Origin: Panagrolaimus kolymaensis
Lineage: Eukaryota > Nematoda > Chromadorea > Rhabditida > Panagrolaimidae
Reading direction: 5' to 3'
Assembly (NCBI GenBank): GCA_028622995.1
Contig: JAJQJQ010000033.1
Location: 992,001 to 1,056,000, forward strand
Length of the DNA: 64,000 nt
Part shown: positions 1 through 23,201 of the stretch, one piece after another
How positions within the stretch are numbered: position 1 is the stretch's first letter
Layout of the letters: each line of letters starts with the position of its first letter
Translations under genes and position numbers: made by a program
Notes under the pieces: generated by a model
Databases searched by the model: none
What the model saw: only the letters and a program-made list of their open reading frames with translations
Told to the model about the DNA's origin: nothing

Positions 1-39
1 ACTGTCATATAAAAAAATGAATTGCTGAGGTAATTGAAT

Positions 40-9984
<9,945 letters not shown>

Positions 9985-11114
9985 CTGGTTGCCGCCACAA
10001 TCAAAACCAATTCCCCTACACAAAATGGATAATTAATCGTTTTTCTTACAACCTGTCTTTGAAAAAATATCTTAAACATTTAAAAAAGAGGAATCTCCAG
10101 ATGTGGGATTTTCTTTTTAGATATATTTTTTTCCCAAAAACAGACAATGAATGATTTGACGACGCGTTCAAATCTCATGAGGATTATTATCGCTATTCTC
10201 GCGAGACACTAAAAAACCAAATTAAATTCCCAAAAGTATAATAAATATTCATCCATAAAAAAGTGATTCTTAGCTTTATTTTTTCTAAAAAAACTTTTTA
10301 TTTTTAAAAGCTAAATTTTTTATAGCACCTGTTAAGTAAGTTAAAAAGTTTTACCAAATGGCAATGTTGCCAGCGAGCCCCGAAATGTTTCTCCGGAAGC
10401 TTAAAAGTAGGAGTATTTTCCGCTTCAATGATAGATAGATAGAAAGAAGGGGAAGAGAAGTGCCACTGTTCTTCCGCTCGACTTCGTTGAATGTCTAGGA
10501 CTAGGTTTTTTATATGATTATATTCAATGACATTCAGGGAACACTTTGTAATAAACATTAAATAAATGTACATAAAATGTTATTATTTTTTTAATACATT
10601 TTAGATAAGTCCATTAAAAATTCAATACCACTTTATTCCTAAATTTGAACTTAATTATTTTTGTACCATTAAAAGCTTTAAACATAGGATATAGAAAGAG
10701 CTAAAAAAGAAATGTTACATTTGTAAACGCAGCAGAATTGCCATTTGTGCTTGATCTCGCAATGTTACGTTGATAATAAAATGTACTTGTATCATAATAG
10801 CAAAATATGCTTAATTTTTTGCTTCTTTGCAATCTAATTTTGCCACAAACATTATTAAAATAAATTTGATATTTATTAATTTGCATTCAAAGTAAATTAT
10901 ATTTTTTTGGCATAATAAAAAAACAACCGATGAAAGGAGAAGAAAAAAACAAATGTGTATCTTTTTAGTATCTGAGCATACAATTTAAGGGTATAAAATA
11001 TAAAGAAGAAAAAACTGGAAGAAAAAATGAGAATGATATCTTTGGAAAATTATTTTAAATATTGTTAAGAAAGAAAAATGGGTGCGACAAATGGTTGGAC
11101 ATTTGTTGATTGAA
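9985..11114. other. Spacer between lin-2 and tmc
   Basis: This includes the presumed 5' leader of tmc. A TTTTGTGTAG acceptor at about 10017 lies 30-odd bases before the ATG and could receive a trans-spliced leader or a 5' non-coding exon. The rest is AT-rich apart from a less AT-rich patch at about 10360-10510. No gene is recognised. Confidence 0.5.
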
Positions 11115-14100
11115 TCAATATACCCATGATACTGGAACCCATTGTGGAATGGCATTTAATTTTTCAACAACATTTTCTAGTTGACGAATGGTTTCATCAA
11201 TGTCATTATTACAAATTACATAATCAAATAAATGACCAAATGCTTGTCGAAGAACTTCAGATTCTTTTCCCAACCTTTCAAGTGAACCATCAGGCTGAAA
11301 ATGATATGGATTAATATATCATAAACTGTTTTAATTTTAAATTTGTCGGGAATCAAAATAAAAAATCGAGTTAAAACAAAAACTATGTTTGCTGCCTTTT
11401 TTCATGGTTTCAAAGGAAGATAAAAATATTTTTTTAAAAAGGCTTACATCTTGAAGCCCTTGAAGATCGGGTGCAGCAATAAACACCACAAATGGAGCAT
11501 ATTCTGCTGTGCGAAGAACTTTTAAAGCTTGAGGTTCAACATCCAATATAGCCATTTTTCCTTGCCGATGAATTGACCTTATTGTTTCAAGTTTTGTACC
11601 ATACATGCATTCCTCGTGTGTACCATATTCAAGGTATTCGCTATTTTGAATATCGGAAAGCATTTGATCATTTGTAACAAAGTAATAATGTTTTCCATCA
11701 ATTTCATCTTTTCGTGGCGGGCGAGTCGTATCTATAATTAATTAATCATTTTGGAATTTCAAAAAGAAAAATGATAAATGATGACTTACGAGGAATAGGA
11801 TAAGCAAATCTTTGAGGATGTCGATGAATGAGAGTATTTTTAATATGCCTCCTCCCAACTCCATGAGCGCCAAGAAGAACGAGAGTTTTTCTTCTAAATG
11901 ATGTAAGCCTCACAACTTCTTCGTATGTTACTAAATCCATTTGATCAAATAATTCTGAATGTTTTCGAAGATATTTGGTTGTATAATATTTCTTTTTCTT
12001 ATTAAACCACATACAATGTGAACCATCCTTAGCTCGTTCCATCGCCATACAAGCTGTTCTCCATTCTTGTAATTCTGGGGATGGAATAAGTCCCGCTACA
12101 ACTGGCGGCACTGTGGGTGATGTGGATGATGATGCTAGGGCGGATGATGATGAAGCTCCATTATTTACTGTATTTCCAAGTGCAGGAAATGTTGAAACAA
12201 ATCTCGCCTGCCACCAATTATGATCATCTTTAGATATCACTTGTAAAACATCACCAGTTTTAAATGTCACTCCTGCTTGAGCACATGGAATTAAATCATC
12301 TTGAGATGGATCATAATCAAATTGGGTTCTAACATAAATTTCACACGCTGGTGGAGCTGAACGGTATGAAGGCACTATTTTAAATGTAACATGTCCTCTT
12401 GCATCCCTGAGCATTCTTTGAAGAGCTTCCACGGATTGATTTGTAACTGATATTCCATTTATTTCTCGAATCTCATCACCCACATGCAAAGTTGCTTGTC
12501 GGTGTATCATTCCACCATGCATTATCCTTGCCACTAGACAACGGCCATCTTCGGTTATCTAAAAAAATTTATTTAAAATAAATAAAATTTAATATCGGTT
12601 TTCAAATCAATTTTTTTTCTTTGTAAGTTAATATACGCTATTATTAAATATCATACCTTTAATGTAATTCCCATGGGTTCTTCAGTATCTTTGGTAAATT
12701 GTATTATCCGAATTCGACTGACTACGTTGGTCATTAAATCGTCATCGTCATCCGCAAAAAGAGGTTTTGGTTCTTGTGTTGATAAATTTTGCGGCCTTGG
12801 CAATGATCCCATTTGCTCTAAATAATTTGGTTGTGGAATGGGCGTTCCTGAAGTGCTTGGACCTTCTTCAAGAACAGTCGAATGACGATTTATAAAGCCA
12901 TTAGTTTTTGAATATGGTAATGTACCCGTCTAAAATTTATAAGTTTAAAGCTTTGTAACATAAATAAGTTTTTTTTAAATTACTTGTGAAGAATCAATTG
13001 AACTTTGTTGTGTTGGTTTATTTGAAAGTGGAACCCCACGAGGGGAATGTGCCGCACCGGAAGGAATAATTGCTGGATGAATAAGTGATTGAGGTATGGA
13101 TGGTGATGATGTACTTTGTTGTCTACTATCTGGCCTTACAATCGAATCGGATGTTATTTCATTTTGTGATGAATTTAAAAATACTTCTTCTATTACTATA
13201 TCGTTTGCTTGTAAAACTGCCTAAAAAGGGAAATAATAATTGGCAATGGTTTAAAAATGAGCTGCTAATTAAAAGAATAATTCTAATTTTATTAAGCCTT
13301 GGTGGTTTCTGCTATAACTATCGTAAACAAAAACATCTGCAAGAAATTTGCCGCTGTCATTCTTTTTTTTATTATTATTGATTTTAAAATTAAATTTAAG
13401 TTCCGATAGTAAAATTTTAAAAAACCAATTAAAAAACTCATTGGATTTAAAGCTTTTTTTAAAATTATGCCTAATAATTGGATCAAAGCCCTTTATGTTT
13501 TAAGAATTAAGGAAAGCTTACTTGTAAATGAATATTATCAAGAAGTTTAGTTAATTCATGAGCTTCTGAACTTGGAGCAATCAATGATTCAAGTACAGTT
13601 TTAGCTTCATGCAATTGAGCATCAGAATTAACGTTGAGTGGAATTGGTTGTATACGGCTTGTTGAAATTCTGTCATACAGCTAAAAAAAATTATTTTCAA
13701 AGGATAACAAAATTTTAAGATAAAATTTTAAATTATTTTCTCCCTGATTCTAACTCCACATAATGATGAATTTTTATCCGAGTAACTGATTATATTTTAC
13801 TTGCCTATTTCACCATTAGCAAACGTATGATTATTACTATTTTCCTGATAATTATTATTATTAATATTATGATGAGAAGACTTAATTTCATTTAAATTTA
13901 TTTCAGCGATATGACGAAACATGCTGGTTGATTGTTCAAAAACTTGACGAGTATGTAAACGATGCTGACGCATTTCAGCATGCTCATGACAACATATCCC
14001 TCGATCCGTGCATGCACCAATACAAAATACACAAACAATAAAAACAAAAAATGATCCAATGAGAAGAGTAAGAAGGCCATTTTGATAAAGGATTGAATCA

Positions 14101-17100
14101 ATCATTTTTTTGAGTCGAATAAAAAATACCGCAAAAAAATATAAGCGTAGCAGTGAGGAAATTTTTCAGAGATAAGAAAACTTCAAAAGCCACAAAATTT
14201 CTTTTCCCCGACAAAATGACGAATGACTTTTGTCGTATTTTTTCTTTTAGTGAAAAAAGATCCGAAAATTAAAACGAAAAAGCAGAAGATGTTAGTTAAA
14301 CTAACATAACATCATCAAAGCAGGTGCCAATAGCAGCGGCAATGAAGAATGATGATCAAGTCTTTGCTTTAAAAGCATATATTTTTCTCATAACATTCTT
14401 TTCTTATTTATTTTTTTGTGTTGGCGGTCGTCGTCGTCGCTAATTAGTGGTTAAAACAAAATCATAAAACAAACAAAAAAACTACTTTGTTTTGTGTGGC
14501 GGCAGCAAAAATAAAAAACGCATTTCGAATGAAAAGTAAAAAATGTAAAGAATGAAGGAAAAAATGAGAAGAGTTTTTGCTCGAAGGTTTGCCATTCCGG
14601 AAATGCAATGAATCGATCAGTAACAGAATAAATCCATTGTCCTGTTCGTCAAAAAATAAAAGAAAAAGTAAACGAAAAGATAAAAACAACAATTCATTGT
14701 TTTAAATTAAATTAAGTGTTGTCCGAAAGGTTTTTCTTTTCATTTTTTGTTTGAATAAAAATATTAAACTTTGAATTGAAGAAGAAAGCTTTCATCCTTA
14801 AACTCCTTTTTCAGTTAAAACGAAAAATGAAAAAATGTTTTATTTTATTAAAAAAAATTTCAGCATACTCCTTCGAATTTGTTTAAGCTGAGAGCCACGA
14901 AAACTTTTAATAATAGTAAGAAAATCGATAGTGAAAGTAAGTTTTATTTTTTAATAATAATTTAGACTTCTTCACTAAATAAAACAAACTTACAAAAGTG
15001 GTGATCAAATATTACAAATTCTTTAAATATTTACCCAAATTAATTATGAAAAATAAAATAATAGTTTTTCTACTTTTAAACTTTAAAAAGTTTTTTAGTG
15101 CGCAATTTGAAACTGACTCTCGATGAGGTTGGTTTCTATTATAACTTGATTGACAAAAAAGCACTTAAGAGTCTCTTATATTCAAGTGGAAAAAAGACGT
15201 CCTTCGAGGTTTGGAAAATGATGAAGGAGAGAATATGTTGAGCGATGAATCCAAATGTAACTCATTTCTTTCAATACTCAAAGTTTAAACAAAAAATGAG
15301 TTTTTTTTAAACATTGGATTTTCAAAAAAAGAAAAAGAATCTTTTAAAATAATGATTTTTCTTTTTAGATTAATAAAAACAAGATAAATTGCTTTTAACA
15401 TAAACCATGATAAAAAGAGAAAGTGTGGAAAAAAGGCGTTATAAAAAGTGACGGATATGGAATTTTTAGGCTGAGACTCTTAGTCAAAGAAATCTGTCTG
15501 TAAAGTAGGTGAAGGTGTTATACGACCGGAAGTGAGCTAATAAAGAAAAATATATTGGTTGTTTGTTGATGGGAAAAAGAAAACAAAGCTGCCATAAAAA
15601 AATATGTCTTTAAAAATAAGCAAAAAACTAAGATTAAATGTTTACGAAAAAAATTCTAACCTTCATATCCATAAAAAATGTTACAGTTGGTGATGGAGCT
15701 TTTGAAGTTGAAGGAGAAATATTTAAATTACAAACATTCAATGGTGGTGGTGGAATTTTTGGTGGTAAGGAGGATGGAGCTCTTGGAGGTGGAGGTGGTG
15801 GAAGAGGTTTCCGTGGTTTGGCTGCTTCTTGTGGAAGGACACCATTCATTCGAATCCTCGAAATATTGGCAGATGATGATGATGGTTGTTGTTGCATTTC
15901 GCACTCTTGACATAAGCAATCATATGAGCTAACCCTTGAGCACAATGATGCTGAGGGCCCAGACCCTTTGAGCTTCCAAGGACTTGAACGTGGAGGAGAG
16001 TTTGAAGATATGATTGCAAAATTTTGAAATATCAATTGCAGCAGGTGATAATAATAATATTTTAACGAGAAATAATAATAAACGATGAAAGGCAAAAAAA
16101 AGATGTCGAAAATCAATTAAATGGCGATAATCGAAATAACAACTGACGTTCGATCATGAAAAAAAAGAAATACTTTTTTGAAAATAAAAAGAAAAATAAG
16201 CAGGCAAAAGGAGGAGCACCCAGTCAGTCAGCTAACCAGCAGAAAGGCTGATCCTTAAGCTCTTCAATCAATAATAAATGAATGAATGGAAAGTAGCAGT
16301 AGTACATAAAAAAATCTTAAGGAAGGCAAAATAAATGAAGAAAAATAACAAATAAAAAAATAATAATAATAACTTTTTTAAAGAGGAAAAAATAACAATG
16401 AAGAAGTGCCACCAAGAAGACGACAAGATTTTGGTGTGTCTTTTGTTAGATTATTGTTGCTTTTTATTTCTCCTTCTCTTTTTTTCTTCTACGTCGTCGT
16501 CAGTCACAACACCACAGGATTTTGGTTTTTTTTCCTTGAATGATGCCAAAAGCAAAATGGACTCTCGAAAAATGCTTGGACACTTTTTTTTTCTTGCAAA
16601 AAAATAAAATAGGACCGCCTTGTTGGTTATATGTTGTAAGCAAACGTACGTAAGCAAAAAAAAAAAGCGGGAGACAACAAAAATAAATAAAGAAGTAGAT
16701 GAGGAAACTATTGCGCGCTCACTCGCTCGCGTTCATTCCTGTTTCTTTTATTTTTCATTGATTGCCTTAGGGAGAAGAAGAGGTTAAGCTCAAATAGAAA
16801 ACCGTTGAGTTAGTTTTCTTGCTTGCTTGTAAGTACATATATGCAAATGACAGGAAGCGTGTGCCTTTATCGGCGACTTCTTCTTTTTCTTTTCTCCTTT
16901 TCGGTGTTGCCGAATATACACGACCGAGCTTGAAGAAAGCCGCTTATTCATTGAGAAACAAACACATTTGCTTGTTTTTGAAGAATAATATGTACCTTTT
17001 TTGGAAGACTCTCAATTTCTATTTTAAATTTTTTCATCTTCTTCGTTTTTAGTTAGCTTTAAGCTGATTTCATTCCTCTTCCAACCCCTTGCTTGTTCTC

Positions 17101-19344
17101 TCTCGGGGATGAATCTCTAACAAGCGGAAAACTCGGATAAAATGAATTCTTATTTCCCCATTCCATTTTTTTTTGAGATAAAAAAATCTACTTACCAAAA
17201 GACTATCGAGAAATTTAGGATCATGAATTGAATCTTTGAGAATTTCATCAGCTTCTGTGGGAGCTACAAGAACCGAAACTAAATCCAAATTTGCTAAGAC
17301 TTGTTCAACTCCCACTGAATCATTCGGGGTCACCAAGACTGCATCTTGGTTTTCAAATCTTCCACCACCACATTCCGAATCACATGCGTCTCCACCTGGC
17401 ATTGAATCAGCGGATAAAAATGAATGAACGGGAAATCGATTCCATCGAGGATTGTTTATTGCTGCTATCACTTTCGACTGAAATTAAAAAAAAAATGTGA
17501 GAAAATTATTGTTTAACATGGAAAGACTTTTTGGAAAGCAAATAAAAATTTTGCATTCGGCAAAATATTTTAGGTTAAGTTAAATTTCATCAATCAAATT
17601 TTAAAATTACAAACCTTTAATTTTCTTCTTAAATTATAACCTCGAATATTTTCGACCGTTTCATTTAAATGTTGTCGTTTTGGAACTAATTTATCAGATA
17701 ACCAAGGATGTTTAAGACAATCTTCAGCAGTAAATCGACGACTTGCATCAACGGTTAAAAGACGAGTAAGTAAATCTTTGGCTTCGTCACTAATATAAGT
17801 CCAAGGAGAACCTTGAAGCTGAAAAGAAATAAGTAAAAATACAATGACTCAATTTATGCCTTTCTTTCTCCGCTTTATCGGCTGCTTCTTCTTTTTTACT
17901 CTTTGCATTTTTTACTTGCGCTTTTTTATGTGTGATAAATTGAAAATGACAATAATTTTTTTTCTATGCATTTTTTTCAATTGTGAAAAAAAGTTTTTCT
18001 TTTTTTACTGACCGAATATTTGCCTTCAGTGATGCATTCATAAACATGTTGAGTGGGGCCATTGAAGGGTAGACGGCCACTTAGAAGAAGATAAAGTAAA
18101 ACTCCAGCACTCCATAAATCGGATGGAGTTCCAAAAGATTGGCGGGTAACAATTTCGGGTGACATAAAATGTGGAATTCCAACTCGTGGAGCTGTTGTTT
18201 CATCCTCATTATCGGATAAACGAATCGCCACACCAAATCCTCGAATTTTTAATGGAGTATTTGCTGCCACTCTAAAAAAAAAATAAAGTCTAATTTTGTT
18301 TTTCGAAAGTTTAAATTTTTTATGAAGTCTTGGTTCTTCCTCCAATTCGTATGTTTTTATTTTTCGTGATAAGTTTTAAATGTTTTGCTAGGATTCATTC
18401 AGAAGTATACTGCCTCACTTTTGCCTTTTCTAATTTTTTTGAAACTTACGTTGCAAGAACAATATTATGTGGTCGAATATCTCGATGTACGATACGTTGG
18501 GAATGCATAAAATGAAGTGCTTCAACAAGCTGTCGAATATAATGACTAAAAAAATGGAAGAAATGAAGATGATATTAAAAGATAATATTATTTTTCTTTT
18601 AAATTCTTGCCTTGCGACAGCTTCACTATAAACAAAACCAGCTGCAGCTCGTTTGACAACTTCAAAACAAATGTCAGAACCTTCAACATATTCAAATATC
18701 ATATGAACTGCATTATTTCCAGTTATGGCATCTCGAAGCTGCATAAAATATTGATGACGCAATGATGCACATATTGTTATTTCACGTTCAATGTCTAGAG
18801 AGAAAAAAAGATTTTGGAATAATAGTAAGTTTAAATTTTTTAAATCTCAAATAAAATGTTTTTGTGGGGGATTTATGTTAGAATAAAATTATTTCGAATG
18901 GGAAGTGTTGGATTTAAACTTTTCTGTTTTTTTCCATTAATGACAAGCTTTCCAATATCGTCAAGTCAATATTTGAGCAAAGCTTTTATATTTTAATTTG
19001 GCAAATATTAATAGAACTATTACCTTCCATGGAAAAGCCGCATGCTTTATATTTTTGTACATCGATGGATTTAACAGTAAAAGTTTTGGATGTCATTCGA
19101 TTTGTTGCACGATAAATTGTGCAAATAGGCCCTCTTAAAAAGTTTTTATTAATTAATATATTTTTGCATGCTTATGAAGAATGCATACTTTTCAAGAACA
19201 TCATCGATATGATAATGATGAGCAAGAAATACACTTTCTTCTCCATCAATTAGCCAGTCGGCGCCGGCGGCACTTCCTAAATTTAAGAATGTTTTAAAAA
19301 TTTGAAGGAAAAATCTTACCCATTGCCCCGGCGCCGAACTTCAT
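11115..19344 (-). CDS. lin-2: LIN-2/CASK membrane-associated guanylate kinase
   Basis: CASK is a MAGUK scaffold that works with LIN-7 and LIN-10 to place receptors and synaptic proteins at membranes. The first exon (19320-19344, MKFGAGAM) splices in phase to an exon ending [12 protein letters not shown] divergent CaM-kinase domain follows: [44 protein letters not shown] and [11 protein letters not shown]. Next come the L27 region (exons near 17196-17470 and 13522-13680), a Ser/Pro linker, and the PDZ core ([20 protein letters not shown]). SH3 ([18 protein letters not shown]) and guanylate kinase ([19 protein letters not shown]) follow, then the invariant C-terminus [10 protein letters not shown] ending at 11115. 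GFG replaces DFG, as in CASK of other animals, and the HRD-loop lysine is Arg. The exon chain is in frame wherever I checked it. The N-terminal exon is the least certain part. Confidence 0.95.
13797..14105 (-). CDS. Small single-span membrane protein ORF nested in a lin-2 intron
   Basis: A single-exon ORF of 102 residues starts at a true ATG. Residues about 10-32 form one hydrophobic segment ([20 protein letters not shown]). A short Cys/His-containing stretch ([18 protein letters not shown]) and a polar, Asn-rich tail ending GEIGK follow. It lies on the same strand as lin-2, within the intron that splits the L27 region. Splicing its end to the next lin-2 exon gives early stops in the phases I tried, so it is not an obvious lin-2 exon. 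I do not recognise a family. It could be a nested gene or a chance ORF. Confidence 0.4.
   Translation of the reverse strand: MIDSILYQNGLLTLLIGSFFVFIVCVFCIGACTDRGICCHEHAEMRQHRLHTRQVFEQSTSMFRHIAEINLNEIKSSHHNINNNNYQENSNNHTFANGEIGK
15480..15897 (-). CDS. Proline-rich two-exon ORF nested in a lin-2 intron
   Basis: The upper exon (15661 upward) reads through [19 protein letters not shown] and ends at a GTTAGA donor in phase 0. It joins a short exon (15480-15536, [18 protein letters not shown] then stop) across a normal TTATTAG acceptor. The frame stays open to about 16116, but the first in-frame ATG is at 15897, so an upstream exon may be missing. The poly-Pro run resembles SH3- or profilin-binding sequence; the function is unknown. 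It is on the lin-2 strand. It could be an independent nested gene or a rarely used alternative 3' end. Confidence 0.4.
16117..17180. other. Part of the lin-2 L27 intron without a recognised gene
   Basis: This is AT-rich sequence with scattered runs and a CG-containing patch near 16710-16730. The short open frames on both strands match nothing I know. Confidence 0.4.
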
Positions 19345-22300
19345 TATCGGCAGTGGCAGTGAAAAATTACAAATAATTTTTTGAGCATCGATTGCTCTCA
19401 AATTATTTTAAGTAAATGGTGGAATTTTTGAGCGATAATAAAAAAATGCTTCACAGCAAATATGGGAAATAAAACTAAAAAAAGAAAAACATTTAGAATT
19501 GGGATCAAATAAATAAAATGTTCGCGTGCTTTAATATTTATAAATTCAAAACAAATAAGGGCAAGAAATCGACGCGCTTCAATAAATCGGTACAAATTTT
19601 ACAAACATTATTTTACGAAAACGTTTTTTTAATAGCGTGATCAAAGCTTGATTATAAGTTTAATAGTAAAAAATAGTTGGGAAGAGTACAAACAACTACG
19701 AGAAGACTATCAAAAAATTTCATCAAAAAACGAGCATATCTTTCCTTGCATAACTCTATTTTTAAAGGCTATTACAAAGATTTAAAGGCAGAAAAAAGCT
19801 ATTTGCATTATTTAATGAATACTGGCAGCGCACAATTTCGTAACACATAAAGAACGAACGAATACTCGTAAAAAAAGCGATAGATAGACATATAAAAAAT
19901 AGGGCCAAAAATTATTCAAGACTAGGAAGGCGAATAAATATGTTTTTTTTCTAAGGCCAAAAAAATGATTCATATAAAAAAGGCCCGCGTTCATGGATTT
20001 TTTAATTCAAAAAGAGAATAGAGAAAAACCTTTAAAGATGAAAAGCAAAAAACAAAAAAGAGTCCGCAAAATTTAACACATATGCGCACACGCGAATATT
20101 ATTATTATTTTCATCGGCGGAAAAAAGCCTTTAGGCTTAGGCATATATTTTTTTACTCAGGAAAAAGCACTCATTTCTTGTTGTTTTTTTCCATTGCACA
20201 GAAAAGTTATGAGATTGGCTTTGTTAACCGCAAAAAAAGAAAAAAGGAAAACGCATGAAAAATGACAGAATTGAAGAAGAAGACGACACGACAAAGAATG
20301 AATCTTCAAGCACAAAAAAAAAACCCGCATGAAAAAAAAGCAAAATAAAGTTGACGAACTTTCAAGCTTTCTCCCAAAGGATTTTGACATTCCACTTTTG
20401 AAGAAGAAGAAAAAATTTGTTAAAATGGGTCTCGTTCCTCATTCAAATGTGATGTGAGGAAGAGGATAGAAAAAAAAGTAGTTTTCATTCAATTAGCTAT
20501 CATCTTTGTCACCCTATTTCTTTCTTTCTTGATGTGACAAGAAGACATATCTTCTTTTTTTCCTTTGCCCCTTAAAAAAATAATAATATTCACAAGTTTT
20601 TAATAATAATAAAAAAGCAACACAGCTTTGAGGATGTATCTCTGACGAAATATTATTAATAAACATACTTTTCTTTTTTTTACGAGAGCTTTTGATTAAA
20701 GCAGAAAACAAACAACAAATTTGAGAAGAAAATTAAAGAAAATTTTTGGTGTAAAATTATATGATAGTAATTAAAAAAAAATTGTAAAGGCTTTAATGAA
20801 TATTCACTTTTTAAAATTTTTTGATCAATGATTCAGCACACGTATTATTTATAAGCAAAGCAACCAGAAAGAAAACGAATATGAATCACCACTTAAATGC
20901 GACACATATTGAATGGCCCTCATAAATATAAAAACTTTTAAATAAAGGGCTCAAAAATGAAAAAGGCTTTTACACAATGAAATAGCAAATGGTTAAAGTT
21001 TATGAACACTTGTTTTATTTCCATTCATTTACAGATGATCATAAGAGTGAGAAAATAAAGTGAGAGATAACGAAGAAAAAAAAAAGAAATCAATTAATTC
21101 TAATTTAAACTTTTTTGAGCAGTTGATAAATTATTGAATATGCTTGTGATAAAAAGAATCAAGCAAACGAAGAAAAAGAAAAGCTAAGGCGTTAAAGTTA
21201 TCTTGATTTTTTCCTCAGGAACGCACAACACAGAGAAAAAAAAACATTATCGACTTTATGTCTTCTTTCTTATTTGATTTCTTGTAAATAAAATCGAGAG
21301 GGAAAAAGGGAAAGGCTTGATGCTTGCTTATTTCCTTGTGTTTGCGCTTTGTCTCTTTTTTTGTTGTTGTCAAGGATCGGGCGAGTAACACGCTTATATG
21401 CCTGCTCTCTTGATCTTATTTATATTTCATCATGAGTGAAAGAGAAAGAGAGAAAGAAAAAAGAAAGCGGAAGAAAGAATCAAATTCAAAAGCAAGCAAA
21501 AATATATAATCAAGTTGATGGATTCTTGAAGAAAAGGCAAGTTTCGCGAAGATCGATTAAAAAAGTAAACATTTGATTATCGCCTTATTGCTTCGCTGAT
21601 CAGCAAACATTTCTGTGTTTGAATCAAAATAAAAATTAAAATTAAAACAAACATGAAAAAAAGTAGGAAAGCGACACCAATGTTTATTTGAAGCGCGGAG
21701 GAGAAAGAGATAGGTCTTCTTCCTTCCTCAGCCCCAGTTAACCAACAACAACAACATCTCACACCTAATAAGCAAGCCGCTGTTGAAGGAATTTTAGCTT
21801 ATTTCAACGTCTTGTTTCTCAAAGCCATTTCTTCAATGAAAGAGAAACTTTGGTTCGTGATGCTTGAAGCTTCGAAAAATAAGGAAGAATAAGGAGAGAA
21901 GAGGAGAAAGGGGGAAAAGAAGATAGGCATTTAAAATAAGCCATAGAGTTTTTTAGTTATGTTTCGTTTCGTTCGTTTTTTAGCATCCTTCCAAAATCAA
22001 TAGTAACTAACTGCCTTCGGCATCCTTTTTTTTCTGTTTGGTGTCTTCGTTTTTTTATGAAAAGCCAGAAAAAAGTCTTTTTTCATTTGCAAAATATTCT
22101 TTATTTTTTTACGCTGCTTTTTTGGTTGTTGAAGACGCGCATATTTCTTATTCTCCTTCGACGTCGTCATCGCTGCCATCAGCGTCGTCGACCAAAGGAA
22201 GGAAGCACAATGGTTTTCAAAACTGCGGGAGAAAAATAAAGAAGTCACATTCCGAAAAAAAAACTCCTTTGTAGTGTCAATTTTGCCACTTTAGTTAAGC

Positions 22301-23201
22301 CTTTTGTTGAATTTCGTGTTTGTGTGTTCCTTCCTCTAATTTTATTAATTAGTTCAACTTTCTTTTTAATCAATAGAAAAATGGAAAAGGATGGATATTT
22401 GTTGAAGACAGTCGTTTATTACTTAACAAAAATGATATAAATTTTTGTAGTCACCAATTGTTTTTATAAAAAATCCAAGGATTAGAAAAGTCTATCTATT
22501 CTCTACATCAATTCTTATTATGACATCAAAAATTTCATCACTGTTTTCGATCGCTACAATAAAAAATCAATATCTTCTGTTAACCTTCTAAAACACAATT
22601 TATTTTTTTCGTTCAAAAGTCCGAAATTTGACCAGCAAATCGAGACTACTTAAAGCGATTTCAAGTAAGTGACATCTCTCTTCTCTTTCAAAGCTGTCAT
22701 CTCTAAAGAGAAAATCTCTTGATTATTCATGAGTAACTTTCGCTTAAAAAACAAAAGAGATTTGAAGCAAGAAAAAAAATTAAAGTATCTCATTTTTTAT
22801 AAATCAAAACAACTGGGAAAATTGGAAAAAGGAATAACTCGAAGAGGAACACATTAAATTTATCTTCGTTTGCTTTTTCTGTCGCCTTTGTTCGATCAAA
22901 AAAAAGCTAAAAGTATAATCAATCAAAGAAGCCAGCATTTTTTGAGTCATATATCAATTCTCAAATAAATACAAAGCAATAGCAAAATAAAACTTTTTTG
23001 AGCAAATAACAATGGCAAAAAGGCGTGGGAAAGAACAAAATAAATGGAAACGGATGTGAGAAGAGAAAGAAAAGAATTGCAATTGGAGTAAAAAAATCAA
23101 CAACAAAAAATAATAGGAAATTTGCATATTACGAAAATGTGTTTGGTAAAAGTTTTTTAAACTTTTAAAAGTCATCTTTAAATTTTTTTTGAAGGAGAAA
23201 A
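19345..23201. other. Gene-free region upstream of lin-2
   Basis: This is nearly 3.9 kb between the divergent starts of lin-2 (-) and the orphan gene at 23202 (+). It is strongly AT-rich with long A and T tracts. All open frames are short and none looks like protein. It presumably contains the lin-2 promoter and possibly 5' non-coding exons. I see no RNA gene or mobile element. Confidence 0.5.

Noticed and set aside
10304..10573. 89-codon minus-strand ORF between lin-2 and tmc
   Set aside because: It has no recognisable features and sits where the lin-2 3' UTR and tmc upstream region are expected.
15898..16116. Extending the proline-rich nested ORF to 16116
   Set aside because: The only start is a TTG and the added sequence is a T-rich hydrophobic run typical of chance.
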